A stretch of 64,000 nucleotides of DNA, from contig CAYLYH010000008.1 in NCBI GenBank assembly GCA_964388155.1, forward strand, positions 10,276 to 74,275, in the 5' to 3' direction. Below the pieces are notes generated by a model. That model did not search any database. It had not been told where the DNA came from and saw only the letters and a list, made by a program, of their open reading frames with translations. Shown piece by piece: positions 33,299-42,805 of this stretch (position 1 is its first letter; each line of letters starts with the position of its first letter). A program made the position numbers and the translations under genes. This stretch comes from JACNKV01 sp964388155. Its GTDB lineage: Bacteria > Fidelibacterota > Marinisomatia > Marinisomatales > JACNKV01.

Positions 33299-33997
33299 AT
33301 GAGTTCGGAATCATCTGAAGATTTATTTCGGTACTTAGAACAAACCCGAGAATTGTTTGGGGATGAATTGTATCACCGTCCACCGGATGCATTTGTTTCA
33401 GACTCCGGTGATCAGTCTTCTAAATCGGATCAATATACCTCAGCAGATTTAGACAAATATCGAGAAGAAATCCAATCATGCCAAAAGTGTTTACTGGGTG
33501 AAACACGACAGAAATTTGTGTTTGGAGTTGGAGATCCGCATGCAAACCTGATGCTAATTGGAGAAGCCCCCGGTGCAGAAGAAGATAAATTAGGAGAACC
33601 ATTTGTCGGACGTGCGGGAAAACTACTTGATAAAATTCTTGCAGCGATAGATCGAAGTCGCGAAAAAGATGTCTTTATTTGTAATGTGCTAAAATGCCGC
33701 CCTCCAAAAAATAGAGATCCATTGCCGTCAGAAGTGGAGTTATGCGAATCCTATCTTATCCATCAAATACATTTGATAAAGCCAAAATTAATTGTAGCTT
33801 TAGGACGTGTCGCAGGAAAAACTTTATTAAAAGTAGAAGAACCCTTAAAAGCTATGCGTGGAAAACTACATGATTATCATGGTACTCCGTTCATCGTGAC
33901 GTACCATCCGGCGGCTTTATTAAGAAATTCCGGGTTTAAACCTCCCACTTGGGAAGATTTTAAGTGGATTCGTTCTATTCTTGAAGGAGAACAATAG
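33299..33997 (+). CDS. udg: Family 4 uracil-DNA glycosylase (iron-sulfur)
   Basis: Removes uracil from DNA. The 4Fe-4S ligands are Cys61, Cys64, Cys133 and Cys149, with the 16-residue spacing of the last pair matching the family. The catalytic motif is LMLIGEAPGAEEDKLGEPFVGRAG and the late DNA-contact motif is TYHPAALLRN. Residues 1-50 form a polar, probably disordered extension before the first Cys, longer than in the minimal thermophilic enzymes. It lies just before dnaB. Confidence 0.94.
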   Translation: MSSESSEDLFRYLEQTRELFGDELYHRPPDAFVSDSGDQSSKSDQYTSADLDKYREEIQSCQKCLLGETRQKFVFGVGDPHANLMLIGEAPGAEEDKLGEPFVGRAGKLLDKILAAIDRSREKDVFICNVLKCRPPKNRDPLPSEVELCESYLIHQIHLIKPKLIVALGRVAGKTLLKVEEPLKAMRGKLHDYHGTPFIVTYHPAALLRNSGFKPPTWEDFKWIRSILEGEQ

Positions 33998-33999
33998 CT

Positions 34000-35370
34000 A
34001 TGGCTGATAGTCGTCAATCTCATTCGTTAAATGTACAACCTCAATCTATAGATGCTGAACAAGCAGTTTTGGGGTCTATGCTTTCTAACAAAGAAGCCGT
34101 TGCTCGAGTATTGCAATGGATTACGGCTGAACATTTTTATAAAGATGCCCACAGTCGAATATTTTCCATGATGATAAAATTGTTCAACGAGAGTGAGCCG
34201 GTAGATACAATCTCTGTCATTGATCGCTTAAAAAAGAATAAAGATTTAGAAACAGTAGGGGGAGCGTATTACATCACGGGGCTTGTTGAATCCGTCCCGA
34301 CCGCCAGCAATGTAGAAAGTTATGCAAAGATTGTTCTTGAAAAAGCCCTCTTGCGAAAATTAATTCAACTGGCACATGATGTGTCTAAAGAAGCCTATGA
34401 CGATCGTCAAGGTGTTGACGATATTTTGGATAAAGCTGAACGCTCTATTTTCAATATTACACAAAACCGATTAAAAGGCGGCTTTCGTCATATTGATTCT
34501 ATTCTGCATGAATCGTTCGAGCAACTGGATAAAATCAGCGCGAAAAAGGGCTCGGTCATTGGTGTACCTTCCGGGCTGGTCGATCTAGATGATAAAACAG
34601 CAGGTTTTCACGACGGAGATTTAATCATAGTCGCCGGTCGTCCGGGGATGGGAAAAACAGCACTGGCATTAACCATGGCAAGAAATGCTGCCGTTGATCA
34701 TAATTATGGTGTGGGTATTTTCAGCTTGGAAATGGCAAATCATCAGTTAGCCATGAGACTATTATGTGCTGAAGCACGTGTGGACAGTCATGCTGTTCGG
34801 ACAGGAAATTTAGCAAAAGATAAATGGAAAAACCTTAGCCTTCATGTTGGTGCCTTGGCGGAATCGTCCATATATTTAGACGATACACCCGCAATTACGG
34901 TTCTGGAGCTCCGTGCGAAAGCACGTCGTTTAATGGCAGAACACGATAATGTTAAAATGATTGTTGTGGATTATTTACAGCTCATGCAGGGACCGAAAGG
35001 CGTCGAAAGCAGGCAACAGGAAATCTCAGTTATCACCCGTTCGTTGAAAGCATTGGCTAAGGATTTAAGTATTCCCATCGTCGCTTTGAGTCAGCTTTCC
35101 CGTGCAGTGGAAAACCGCGTAGATAAACGCCCTCAACTATCTGACCTTCGTGAAAGCGGCGCAATCGAACAAGATGCTGATGTTGTAGTATTTTTATACC
35201 GTCCTTGGGTTTATTCTCAAGAAGATGACGATCTCGGGAAAGCTCAAATCATCATTGCCAAACAGAGAAATGGTCCCACAGGTAATGTGGATGTTACCTT
35301 CTTTGATAGTTATGCTCGTTTTGAGAATATATCTATTTATGATGATTCAGAAACATCAACTCCTTTTTAA
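34000..35370 (+). CDS. dnaB: Replicative DNA helicase DnaB
   Basis: The hexameric helicase of the replication fork. Its 456 residues comprise an N-terminal DnaG-interacting domain (about 10-115, PQSIDAEQAVLGSMLSNKEA) and a RecA-like motor with Walker A IVAGRPGMGKTALAL (about 212-226), Walker B KMIVVDYLQLM and SDLRESGAIEQDADVVVFLYR. No intein is present. The TAA shares one base with the rel ATG. Confidence 0.97.
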   Translation: MADSRQSHSLNVQPQSIDAEQAVLGSMLSNKEAVARVLQWITAEHFYKDAHSRIFSMMIKLFNESEPVDTISVIDRLKKNKDLETVGGAYYITGLVESVPTASNVESYAKIVLEKALLRKLIQLAHDVSKEAYDDRQGVDDILDKAERSIFNITQNRLKGGFRHIDSILHESFEQLDKISAKKGSVIGVPSGLVDLDDKTAGFHDGDLIIVAGRPGMGKTALALTMARNAAVDHNYGVGIFSLEMANHQLAMRLLCAEARVDSHAVRTGNLAKDKWKNLSLHVGALAESSIYLDDTPAITVLELRAKARRLMAEHDNVKMIVVDYLQLMQGPKGVESRQQEISVITRSLKALAKDLSIPIVALSQLSRAVENRVDKRPQLSDLRESGAIEQDADVVVFLYRPWVYSQEDDDLGKAQIIIAKQRNGPTGNVDVTFFDSYARFENISIYDDSETSTPF

Positions 35371-37568
35371 TGCCAAACCCACTGTCGAAACTTATTCCCC
35401 ATTTGGTCGGGGAATACCCCCGCTCATTTCTAAATCTTTTCGACAAGATTGTAACGATCAGCGATCAAAATCACGATGAACTAAAAAAAACAATTTGGTC
35501 TGCTTTTGCCTTAGCAAGCACACACCATGAAGGACAAAAACGCCGCTCCGGGAAATCTTATTTTGAAGAACATTGCCTTGAAGTAGCGAATATTCTTGCA
35601 AGCTGGAAAATGGATCACATCACTGTTATGGGGGGGTTGCTTCATGACGTGATTGAAGATACAGATATTACATATATAGATTTAGAGAAACAATTTGGTA
35701 CCGATATTGCGAAATTAGTAGATGGTGTGACAAAACTAGGTGGGATTGATTTCTCCAGCCGCAAGGAAAAGCAAGCGGGGAATTTTATGAAACTCCTCTT
35801 GTCGGTTGCGAAAGACTTACGGGTTATTATTATTAAATTTGCTGATCGATTGCATAACATGAGCACAATCAAGTATATGCCAAAAATTAAACAGCATCGT
35901 ATTGCGATAGAAACAAGAGATGTGTATGTCCCACTTGCACATCGATTGGGAATGGCTTCGGTCAAATGGCAATTGGAAGATCTTGTCCTGACAACACTAA
36001 ATCCTGTTGTCTTCAAAGAGATTGATACAAAATTAAAAGCTACTAATCGGCAACGAAAAAAATATATTAACGGAATTATTTCTCCCGTGACGGAAGAGTT
36101 ATCCGGGTATGACATTACTGCTGATATCTCCGGAAGACCAAAATCTCATGCATCCATCTATGGGAAAATGGTGAAACGGGGAAAAACTTTTGAAGAAATT
36201 TATGATTTGTATGCCATACGAATTATCGTTGATAAAATAGAACAGTGCTATTTAACACTGGGGATAATTCATAATCTGTATTCTCCTATTCAGGAAAGAT
36301 TTAAGGATTTTATCGCCTCTCCAAAGTCCAATGGATATCAATCTATTCACACCACAGTTGTCGGACGTGACGGGCATATGGTTGAGATACAAATTCGCAC
36401 GCAAGAGATGGAGCAAACTGCCGAGATTGGTGTCGCCGCGCATTGGAGATATAAAGAAGGGAAGACAACATCGCGCGACTTAGATGCAAATGTCAAATGG
36501 TTAAGAGAGCTTGTCACAATGCTGCAGGATGAGTCCTCAGATCCGAATGAATTCATGCACCTTCTTAAAATTGATTTGTTTGATAATGAAATATTTGTCT
36601 TTTCACCCAAAGGAGATTTAAGCCAATTACCGGTAAATGCCACTCCCTTAGATTTTGCGTTCCAGATTCATACTCAGGTCGGGATGCATTGTATGGGCGC
36701 AAAGATTAATCATAAAGTAGTACCGTTAAATACCGTTCTAAAAAATGGAGACGTGGTCGAAATTATTACCAGTAAAAACCAAAACCCAAGTTTTGGTTGG
36801 CTAAAGTTAGCCGTTACAACAAAAGCAAGAAACCATATAAATCGCTATCTTCGAAAAATTCGCCAAGAAGAAAGTTATAAGCTTGGCGTAGAGATTTTAC
36901 AGAAAACGTTGCGACGATTAAAATCCTACGAAATGCTGAAAGAGATTAAGGAGTCTTTCCATAAGTTCGGACTAAACTCTACAGATGCACTGATGGCAGC
37001 TATCGGTAATGGGAATTTAACCGTCAGAGATATTTTCAAAAAACTTCGTCCGACAGAAGACCCTGAATTGCCAATTGCTGAAGATGAAGACCAAAACAGT
37101 TTTTTTGATTTTGCCAGATCATCATCGAAAGGGATTAAACTTCAAGGGATTACAGATTTAATGGTAAACTTTGGCAAGTGTTGTAATCCGATTCCGGGAG
37201 ACGATATGATTGGCTTTGTGACTCGCGGACGGGGAATTACAGTTCACAGAACTTCATGCAATAGTTTGCCGTTGTTAAGCGAAGAGTCTGATCGATTAAT
37301 TCCCGTAGAGTGGGATGTTAGTAAAAAAGATCTTTTCAGTGTGTTAATCAGAGTCGTGGGTGGAGAACGCAAAGGAATATTAAAAGATGTGACAGAATGT
37401 ATTTCTGCCGAGAAAATGAATATTAAAAGTGTAGACATGAAGGTGCACGACAATATCGCCATCGGAAATATTATCGTTCAGGTGAATAATCTCCGGCAAT
37501 TAGATCGACTCGTTAAGAAACTCACGAAGATACGAGGAATTGATTACGTTGAACGAGTCGGCCGTTAA
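35370..37568 (+). CDS. rel: Bifunctional (p)ppGpp synthetase/hydrolase Rel
   Basis: The stringent-response enzyme. Its 732 residues contain, in order, an HD hydrolase domain with GGLLHDVIEDTD (the intact HD...ED metal motif), a synthetase domain (GRPKSHASIYGKMVKRG, YDLYAIRIIV), a TGS domain (IFVFSPKGDLSQLPVNATPLDFAFQIH), a zinc-finger/CC region (GKCCNPIPGDDMIGFVTRGRGI) and a C-terminal ACT domain. Both catalytic sites look intact. Start and stop each overlap neighbours by one base (dnaB, ruvX). Confidence 0.96.
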   Translation: MPNPLSKLIPHLVGEYPRSFLNLFDKIVTISDQNHDELKKTIWSAFALASTHHEGQKRRSGKSYFEEHCLEVANILASWKMDHITVMGGLLHDVIEDTDITYIDLEKQFGTDIAKLVDGVTKLGGIDFSSRKEKQAGNFMKLLLSVAKDLRVIIIKFADRLHNMSTIKYMPKIKQHRIAIETRDVYVPLAHRLGMASVKWQLEDLVLTTLNPVVFKEIDTKLKATNRQRKKYINGIISPVTEELSGYDITADISGRPKSHASIYGKMVKRGKTFEEIYDLYAIRIIVDKIEQCYLTLGIIHNLYSPIQERFKDFIASPKSNGYQSIHTTVVGRDGHMVEIQIRTQEMEQTAEIGVAAHWRYKEGKTTSRDLDANVKWLRELVTMLQDESSDPNEFMHLLKIDLFDNEIFVFSPKGDLSQLPVNATPLDFAFQIHTQVGMHCMGAKINHKVVPLNTVLKNGDVVEIITSKNQNPSFGWLKLAVTTKARNHINRYLRKIRQEESYKLGVEILQKTLRRLKSYEMLKEIKESFHKFGLNSTDALMAAIGNGNLTVRDIFKKLRPTEDPELPIAEDEDQNSFFDFARSSSKGIKLQGITDLMVNFGKCCNPIPGDDMIGFVTRGRGITVHRTSCNSLPLLSEESDRLIPVEWDVSKKDLFSVLIRVVGGERKGILKDVTECISAEKMNIKSVDMKVHDNIAIGNIIVQVNNLRQLDRLVKKLTKIRGIDYVERVGR

Positions 37569-37978
37569 TGGGTAGAATTCTTGGAATTGACCACGGTGAT
37601 ACGCGCTGTGGTCTAGCGTTGTCAGACCCTCTTCACATTATCGCATCACCTTTCACAACTTTACGTGTACAATCTGAAAAACAGATCATAGAGGATATTA
37701 AAAAAGTGATTATTAAAAATGATGTAGAATCCGCTGTTGTTGGACTTCCTATCGGGATGAAAGGACAGGAGACGAAACAAACAAAACATGTTCGGGCATT
37801 TGCTCAGTCCCTGCAGAATGAAGGAATTATAGTATATTTAGAAGATGAACGACTCACATCTGTCAGTGCAAAGCGATCTCTGATAGAGCAAAATATCCGT
37901 ACCGGGCAAAACAAGCATCGAGTTGATCAGACTGCCGCGGCCATTTTGTTGCAGCAATTCTTGGACAAAGCCATTTAA
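37568..37978 (+). CDS. ruvX: RuvX/YqgF RNase H-like nuclease
   Basis: The small RNase H-fold protein implicated in Holliday junction resolution and 16S rRNA 5' maturation. Its 136 residues begin MGRILGIDHGDTRCGLALSD, the first Asp motif. VVGLPIGMKGQE, YLEDERLTSVSAKRSLIEQ and a final KHRVDQTAAAILLQQFLD follow. The ATG shares one base with the rel stop. A degenerate AGATTGAAG tandem (37980-38010) follows it. Confidence 0.95.
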   Translation: MGRILGIDHGDTRCGLALSDPLHIIASPFTTLRVQSEKQIIEDIKKVIIKNDVESAVVGLPIGMKGQETKQTKHVRAFAQSLQNEGIIVYLEDERLTSVSAKRSLIEQNIRTGQNKHRVDQTAAAILLQQFLDKAI

Positions 37979-38043
37979 TTTAAGATTGAAGAATTAAGAT
38001 TGAAGATTGAGAGTAATGAAAATGCTCAAACACCGTATCTAAC

Positions 38044-39591
38044 TTGAACATTCAACAAATAACTAAATGGAAATTAGCAATTCTGACAGGAGTGTTAGTT
38101 GGACTCTCTTATCCACCTTTACATTTAGGATTTTTCGTGTGGATAGGATTTATCCCGCTCATTCATGTTCTTTTGAATTCGAAAGTTAGTTCAGCCGCAA
38201 AATACGGGTTCTTATCGTCCATCACCGCGAATTTTATTTCTCTTTATTGGATTGGTTTTAATAGTGGCGCAGGATTTTGGGTTGTGTTTGCATCCTTAGT
38301 GGCTGCCGTATTGTATTTAGGAGTATTTTGGGCAGGGATGAGTGCACTCCTCGCGCGTTTTCATCTTAAGACAGGTAAAGGAATAATTCTGATTCCCTTT
38401 TTATGGGTAGCCATGGAATGGCTGAGAAGCATGGGGAGTCTTGGATTTCCGTGGATTACTCTTGCTCTAACTCAAACTCAATTTTTGCCGTTGATTCAAC
38501 TTGCAGAGATTACCGGAACCTATGGTGTCTCTTTTTGGATAATGATGCTGAATATAGGTGGCTATTTAACCCTGACATCAAAACAGCGGATGAAACCGGC
38601 TATCTTAACATTCGGATTATTTTGGATTATATGGATTTCCGGAGTCTTGCGGATATCCGATTTTGACGTGAAACAGAATGAAAAAGACTTTACTGTTTCT
38701 GTTGTGCAGCCAAATATTGATCCGAATGAAAAATGGGAGAGAGAGCATCGGCTTGAAACATTTTCCACGATGCATTCTTTGCTTGATACGGCACTGATAG
38801 ACACCCCGAATCTTGTCCTCTGGCCGGAAACTGCTCTTCCTGCCTATTTAAGATTATCCTGGACTGCGCGAAAACCACTGCTAAAGCGCCTAAAACTATA
38901 TGGCGTTCCTTTACTGTCCGGTACCATGGATGTCAAACGAGATTCTATTGGAGAGAGACGGTATTATAATGCAAGTATTTTACTCAACTCAGATGGCACC
39001 CACAAAATGTATTACAAAGTTCAGCTTGTGCCGTTTGCGGAATACATTCCGTTATCGGGACAATTTCCATCACTAAAAAAATTGAACTTCGGACAAGGAA
39101 ACTTTAATCACGGAGATGAATTTACTGTGTTTGAGGTGGACTCTGTATTCTTTTCCAATGTAATTTGTTACGAATCGAGTCTTCCTCAGTTGGTAAGAAA
39201 GTTTGTAAAAAAAGGCGCAAGGTTGATGACCATTCAGGCAAATGACGGGTGGCTGGGAAATACATCAGGACCCTATCAGCATTTTGAATTGGCAAGATTG
39301 AGAGCTGTGGAAAACAGAGTGCCGGTGATACGTAGTGCGAATACAGGTATTTCAGGTATTATCCTATCATCAGGCCGGGTGAAAAACAAAATCCCGGTGT
39401 ATGGACGTACGGTGATAACAGAGACAATATCTATTCCGGAAGGTCCAAGCTTTTATGCGGTAAACGGTGATAAATTCGCAATGCTTTCTGTGATTATCTC
39501 ACTTCTGATGATGGGAGTATTCCCGATGACAGACCGATTATCAAAGGAACAAACGTTCACACATTCACGTAACGACATACAACGCTCATGA
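38044..39591 (+). CDS. lnt: Apolipoprotein N-acyltransferase
   Basis: Adds the third acyl chain to bacterial lipoproteins in the inner membrane. The 515 residues have six or more membrane helices at the N-terminus and a periplasmic nitrilase-like domain with the catalytic triad Glu262 (WPETALPAYL), Lys325 (MYYKVQLVPFAEYIP) and Cys375 (NVICYESSLP). The start is TTG at 38044, as no in-frame ATG lies near. Its stop overlaps the next gene by 4 bases. It works after Lgt, encoded at 57.1 kb. Confidence 0.94.
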   Translation: MNIQQITKWKLAILTGVLVGLSYPPLHLGFFVWIGFIPLIHVLLNSKVSSAAKYGFLSSITANFISLYWIGFNSGAGFWVVFASLVAAVLYLGVFWAGMSALLARFHLKTGKGIILIPFLWVAMEWLRSMGSLGFPWITLALTQTQFLPLIQLAEITGTYGVSFWIMMLNIGGYLTLTSKQRMKPAILTFGLFWIIWISGVLRISDFDVKQNEKDFTVSVVQPNIDPNEKWEREHRLETFSTMHSLLDTALIDTPNLVLWPETALPAYLRLSWTARKPLLKRLKLYGVPLLSGTMDVKRDSIGERRYYNASILLNSDGTHKMYYKVQLVPFAEYIPLSGQFPSLKKLNFGQGNFNHGDEFTVFEVDSVFFSNVICYESSLPQLVRKFVKKGARLMTIQANDGWLGNTSGPYQHFELARLRAVENRVPVIRSANTGISGIILSSGRVKNKIPVYGRTVITETISIPEGPSFYAVNGDKFAMLSVIISLLMMGVFPMTDRLSKEQTFTHSRNDIQRS

Positions 39592-40226
39592 AAAAAATAA
39601 TCCTAAGAACAATTTTCGTTATCTCAATATTTCCTCTCACGTTGCTGGGTGAGGATGTAGCAAAATATCCTATTTTGAAATCCTTTATTATCCCGGGAAC
39701 AGGTGAAGCTTCCATTGGATATTCTGTGCGCGGACGAACTTTTATCATGGCTGAAGCAACGCTATGGTTGTCTGCTGTGGGGAGCTTCTTAATCTCCAAC
39801 ATGGAAGAAAATAAATACATTGCCTATGCCGCCGAGCATGGCGGTGTGAACATCCAAAGCAAAGACAGACTCTTTTGGATTGACATCGGAAATTATGAGT
39901 CAAGAGATGACTTTATTCAGGAACATCTGCGGTTTCGTGATTATCCTGCTGTGAACCGATATCGTGTCGATGAAGATTCGGATCCATGGGATTGGCAGTG
40001 GGATACGTCCAAGCATCGGGAGCGTTTTGAATCCATGCGAATTTCCAGCGATACATGGGCGCTCACAGGGCAGTTTCTTATCGGCGGGATTATTTTGAAC
40101 CATGTGATTTCGGCCATTGATGTCATGTACTTAAAACGAATGGATGCGATTGGAAACGTGTCTGTTGCTCCAACGTATCATCCGGAAAACCGGACATTTT
40201 CTTTTTCTCTCATCGTGGATTTTTAA
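39588..40226 (+). CDS. DUF5683-like exported protein, unknown function
   Basis: A 212-residue protein with a signal peptide (1-21) and KYPILKSFIIPGTGEASIGYSVRGRTFIMAEATLW, which recalls the Pro-Gly-x-Gly segment and following helix of DUF5683-like proteins of the Bacteroidetes group. A second helix (about 160-178) and a terminal strand SFSLIVDF follow; a C-terminal Phe on such a strand is common for outer-membrane insertion. The role is unknown. It is coupled to lnt by an ATGA overlap. Confidence 0.65.
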   Translation: MKKIILRTIFVISIFPLTLLGEDVAKYPILKSFIIPGTGEASIGYSVRGRTFIMAEATLWLSAVGSFLISNMEENKYIAYAAEHGGVNIQSKDRLFWIDIGNYESRDDFIQEHLRFRDYPAVNRYRVDEDSDPWDWQWDTSKHRERFESMRISSDTWALTGQFLIGGIILNHVISAIDVMYLKRMDAIGNVSVAPTYHPENRTFSFSLIVDF

Positions 40227-40244
40227 CTATAGGATTTGTCAACA

Positions 40245-40973
40245 ATGCAGTTGAATCCAATTGTCATTTTGCAGTTCATACTGGGAGTATCGATTTTGGT
40301 GATGCTGAGTCCGTCCGGTTCGGTATTGGCAGGATACACACTGACACTCTTGCTTGTCTTATCAGCATTAAATAAACAGAACATTCGATCTATTTTTAAG
40401 CGAATCAAACCGTATTTGACTTTCATTCCGATTGTCGGACTAATATATTTCGGAATGTCCGATTGGCTCACAAATGATTCCTATAAAGAAATATTTTACA
40501 ATGCAGTATTCTCCATCGGAAAACTCTTGGTGTTAGTCTCAATCATGTCTGTTTACCTGGAACAATCATCGAAAAATGACATCATGGAAGCGTTCAGAAG
40601 TTTGTGGGTAAAAACTCGTCTCCCATGGAAGCGTGTGGATAATATGTTCCTCTTTGTTGAACTGATTTTACGGTTTTTCCCAGCGATACAACATGAGTGG
40701 AATTCAATATTGCGTTCACGCAGGGCTTTGGGTTTATCAACGGGGAAAACAAAATGGGAATCCGCGAGATATATGATTGTTCATTTACCAGGCGTCATAA
40801 TACAGAATTATCGAAAGGCAGAGGAGACGGCAAATGTCATGATGATGCGTGGATACGGAAAGCAAATCCCCCGTGGCATGGCTTTTCCGGTAAACTTTAC
40901 CTTGAGAGACGGATCACTCATGATGATAGTTACTGTTTTCCTTTTCGGAGTACATTCCATTGCCTCGATTTAA
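40245..40973 (+). CDS. ecfT: Energy-coupling factor transporter membrane protein EcfT
   Basis: The coupling subunit of ECF-type vitamin/metal importers. The 242 residues have about five membrane helices. The two coupling helices carry SRRALGLSTG (about 155) and TANVMMMRGYGKQIPRG (about 197), the expected Arg-Gly motifs that dock onto the ATPases. I used the ATG at 40245 behind AGGAT; a TTG at 40236 is possible. It overlaps truA by 14 bases, echoing the ecfA1-ecfA2-ecfT-truA order known from Firmicutes, but no ATPase or S component lies beside it. Confidence 0.85.
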   Translation: MQLNPIVILQFILGVSILVMLSPSGSVLAGYTLTLLLVLSALNKQNIRSIFKRIKPYLTFIPIVGLIYFGMSDWLTNDSYKEIFYNAVFSIGKLLVLVSIMSVYLEQSSKNDIMEAFRSLWVKTRLPWKRVDNMFLFVELILRFFPAIQHEWNSILRSRRALGLSTGKTKWESARYMIVHLPGVIIQNYRKAEETANVMMMRGYGKQIPRGMAFPVNFTLRDGSLMMIVTVFLFGVHSIASI

Positions 40974-41700
40974 AATCACATTACAATATGACGGAGCGGA
41001 CTATTTTGGGTGGCAAATGCAAGCGTCTGAACGTACAGTTCAAGGAGAAGTAGAAGCGTGTATCGCTCCATTTAACGACAATAATAGGGTAAAAGTTATC
41101 GGAGCGGGGAGAACCGATACCGGTGTTCATGCCTGGGGGCAGGTTGCACATTTTGATCTGAAAACCGAGCTGGATACCTGTACATTAACAGATGCATTTA
41201 ACGCACGATTACCTAATGATATTTATGTCACGGATTTACGTGTCGTCCCTGGTGATTTTCACGCACGGTATTCTGCAAAAGTCCGCCACTACCGATATCA
41301 GTGTTTAATGTCCGTAGATATTTTGATGCGAAATCAAACGTGGATCATCGATGATCTGTCTGTTGACCACCTGCAGCAATGTGTAGAATTAATCAAAGGA
41401 GAACATGATTTCAAGTCTTTTTGTAAAAGCAATCCTGAGGTTAATCACACAAGGTGCATCATCTATCATACTGCATGGATAAATGATGAGAAAATGTTAA
41501 CTTTCCGTATATCCGGGAACCGATTCTTACATCATATGGTCAGGTATCTGGTCGGATCGATGGTTGCCGTTGCGCAACGTCGGTTATCCCTGGAGGAATT
41601 TAAAATGCTACTGAATCAACCAAATAAAAACGTCCATATTTTTAAAGCACCGGCTCAGGGCTTGATTTTGGAAAAAGTCGATTATGATGAAATTACATAA
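40960..41700 (+). CDS. truA: tRNA pseudouridine synthase TruA
   Basis: Makes pseudouridine at positions 38-40 of tRNA anticodon stems. The 246 residues contain the catalytic Asp in GAGRTDTGVHAWGQVAHF and the family start FKITLQYDGADYFGWQMQ. The later RISGNRFLHHMVRYLVGSM motif is also present. The start is TTG (40960), inside ecfT. The C-terminus overlaps the htrA start by 17 bases. Confidence 0.95.
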   Translation: MPRFKITLQYDGADYFGWQMQASERTVQGEVEACIAPFNDNNRVKVIGAGRTDTGVHAWGQVAHFDLKTELDTCTLTDAFNARLPNDIYVTDLRVVPGDFHARYSAKVRHYRYQCLMSVDILMRNQTWIIDDLSVDHLQQCVELIKGEHDFKSFCKSNPEVNHTRCIIYHTAWINDEKMLTFRISGNRFLHHMVRYLVGSMVAVAQRRLSLEEFKMLLNQPNKNVHIFKAPAQGLILEKVDYDEIT

Positions 41701-42802
41701 TTTTGCAGTGATAAAATTCCTTGTCCTATTTTTATTTATCAGTGCAGGGAGTGCCCAATGGGGTCCGGCTCAGTCACGGCAAAATGCAATTACTCGTGCA
41801 ATAGAATCGGTGAGCCCCGCAGTTGCGAGTGTGAATGTAATCCAAGTAAAGAGGTATGCTGCACGATCTCCGTTTGGGAGTCCATTTTTTCAACAGTTTT
41901 TTCCGTATGAGTTATACCGACAAAGAGTCAAGAGTTCCGGTTCCGGTGTTGTCATTAGTCCCGATGGTTATGTTTTGACAAATAACCATGTTATTGAGGA
42001 CGCAGTCGAGGTGGTGGTAACACTCCCCGGGGGAGAGGAATATGATGCAACGGTTATTGGGACGGACTACATCACCGATTTGGCATTGCTAAAGTTGGAC
42101 GGACATAATTTTCCGTATGCATCTTTAGGTGATTCAGACAATATGATTATTGGAGAATGGGTGATTGCGTTGGGAAATCCATTTGGATTATTTGAAATGA
42201 GTAATCAACCTACGGCTACGGCTGGAATTGTCAGTGCAATAAATATGGATTTTGGAGGTCGCGATTCAGGAAAATCATTTCAGGATATGATTCAGACTGA
42301 TGCGGCTATTAATCCCGGAAATAGTGGAGGACCTTTGGTCAACAGCCTTGGTGAAGTCATCGGTATAAATACATTTATTTTTACAGGATCAGATGCATCC
42401 CGCGGATCTGTTGGGATTGGGTTTGCCATTCCAATCAATAAAGCAAAGGAAATTGCAGAGGAACTTAAAATTAACGGGCAAATTGATCGCAGTTATAATA
42501 CAGGGTTGCAGGTACAGTCTTTAACAGAACGGATGGCGAGACATTTGGGAATCTTGCGAACATCGGGGGTAATCATAGTGGAAGTTGCGGCGAACAGTAC
42601 GGCAGATAAAGCCGGTTTGGAACCCGGTGATGTAATTGTCTCTGTTAATGATCAAATAGTAAATAATGCCGATAATATTAAAGACATTATTTTGGAGAAC
42701 GATCTACGCCCCGGAGACCGTTTACACATGAAAATACAAAGAGACGATAAAACCTATACCGTCAAATTGAAACTGGGAAAACTTGAAAACAGCTATTGGT
42801 AA
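41684..42802 (+). CDS. degP: HtrA/DegS-type periplasmic serine protease
   Basis: An exported quality-control protease. The 372 residues have a signal peptide (about 1-25), a trypsin-like domain with His102 (TNNHVI), Asp132 (TDLALLKL) and Ser214 (NPGNSGGPL), and a single PDZ domain (about 265-360). One PDZ domain resembles DegS more than DegP/Q, but the cleavable-looking signal (ISAGSAQWG) suggests a soluble enzyme. A Pro/Arg-rich insertion (ARSPFGSPFFQQFFPYEL) precedes the catalytic domain, as in other HtrA proteins. Confidence 0.93.
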   Translation: MMKLHNFAVIKFLVLFLFISAGSAQWGPAQSRQNAITRAIESVSPAVASVNVIQVKRYAARSPFGSPFFQQFFPYELYRQRVKSSGSGVVISPDGYVLTNNHVIEDAVEVVVTLPGGEEYDATVIGTDYITDLALLKLDGHNFPYASLGDSDNMIIGEWVIALGNPFGLFEMSNQPTATAGIVSAINMDFGGRDSGKSFQDMIQTDAAINPGNSGGPLVNSLGEVIGINTFIFTGSDASRGSVGIGFAIPINKAKEIAEELKINGQIDRSYNTGLQVQSLTERMARHLGILRTSGVIIVEVAANSTADKAGLEPGDVIVSVNDQIVNNADNIKDIILENDLRPGDRLHMKIQRDDKTYTVKLKLGKLENSYW

Positions 42803-42805
42803 ATC

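Noticed and set aside
34000..35370. An intein in dnaB
   Set aside because: The protein is a standard 456 residues with continuous helicase motifs.
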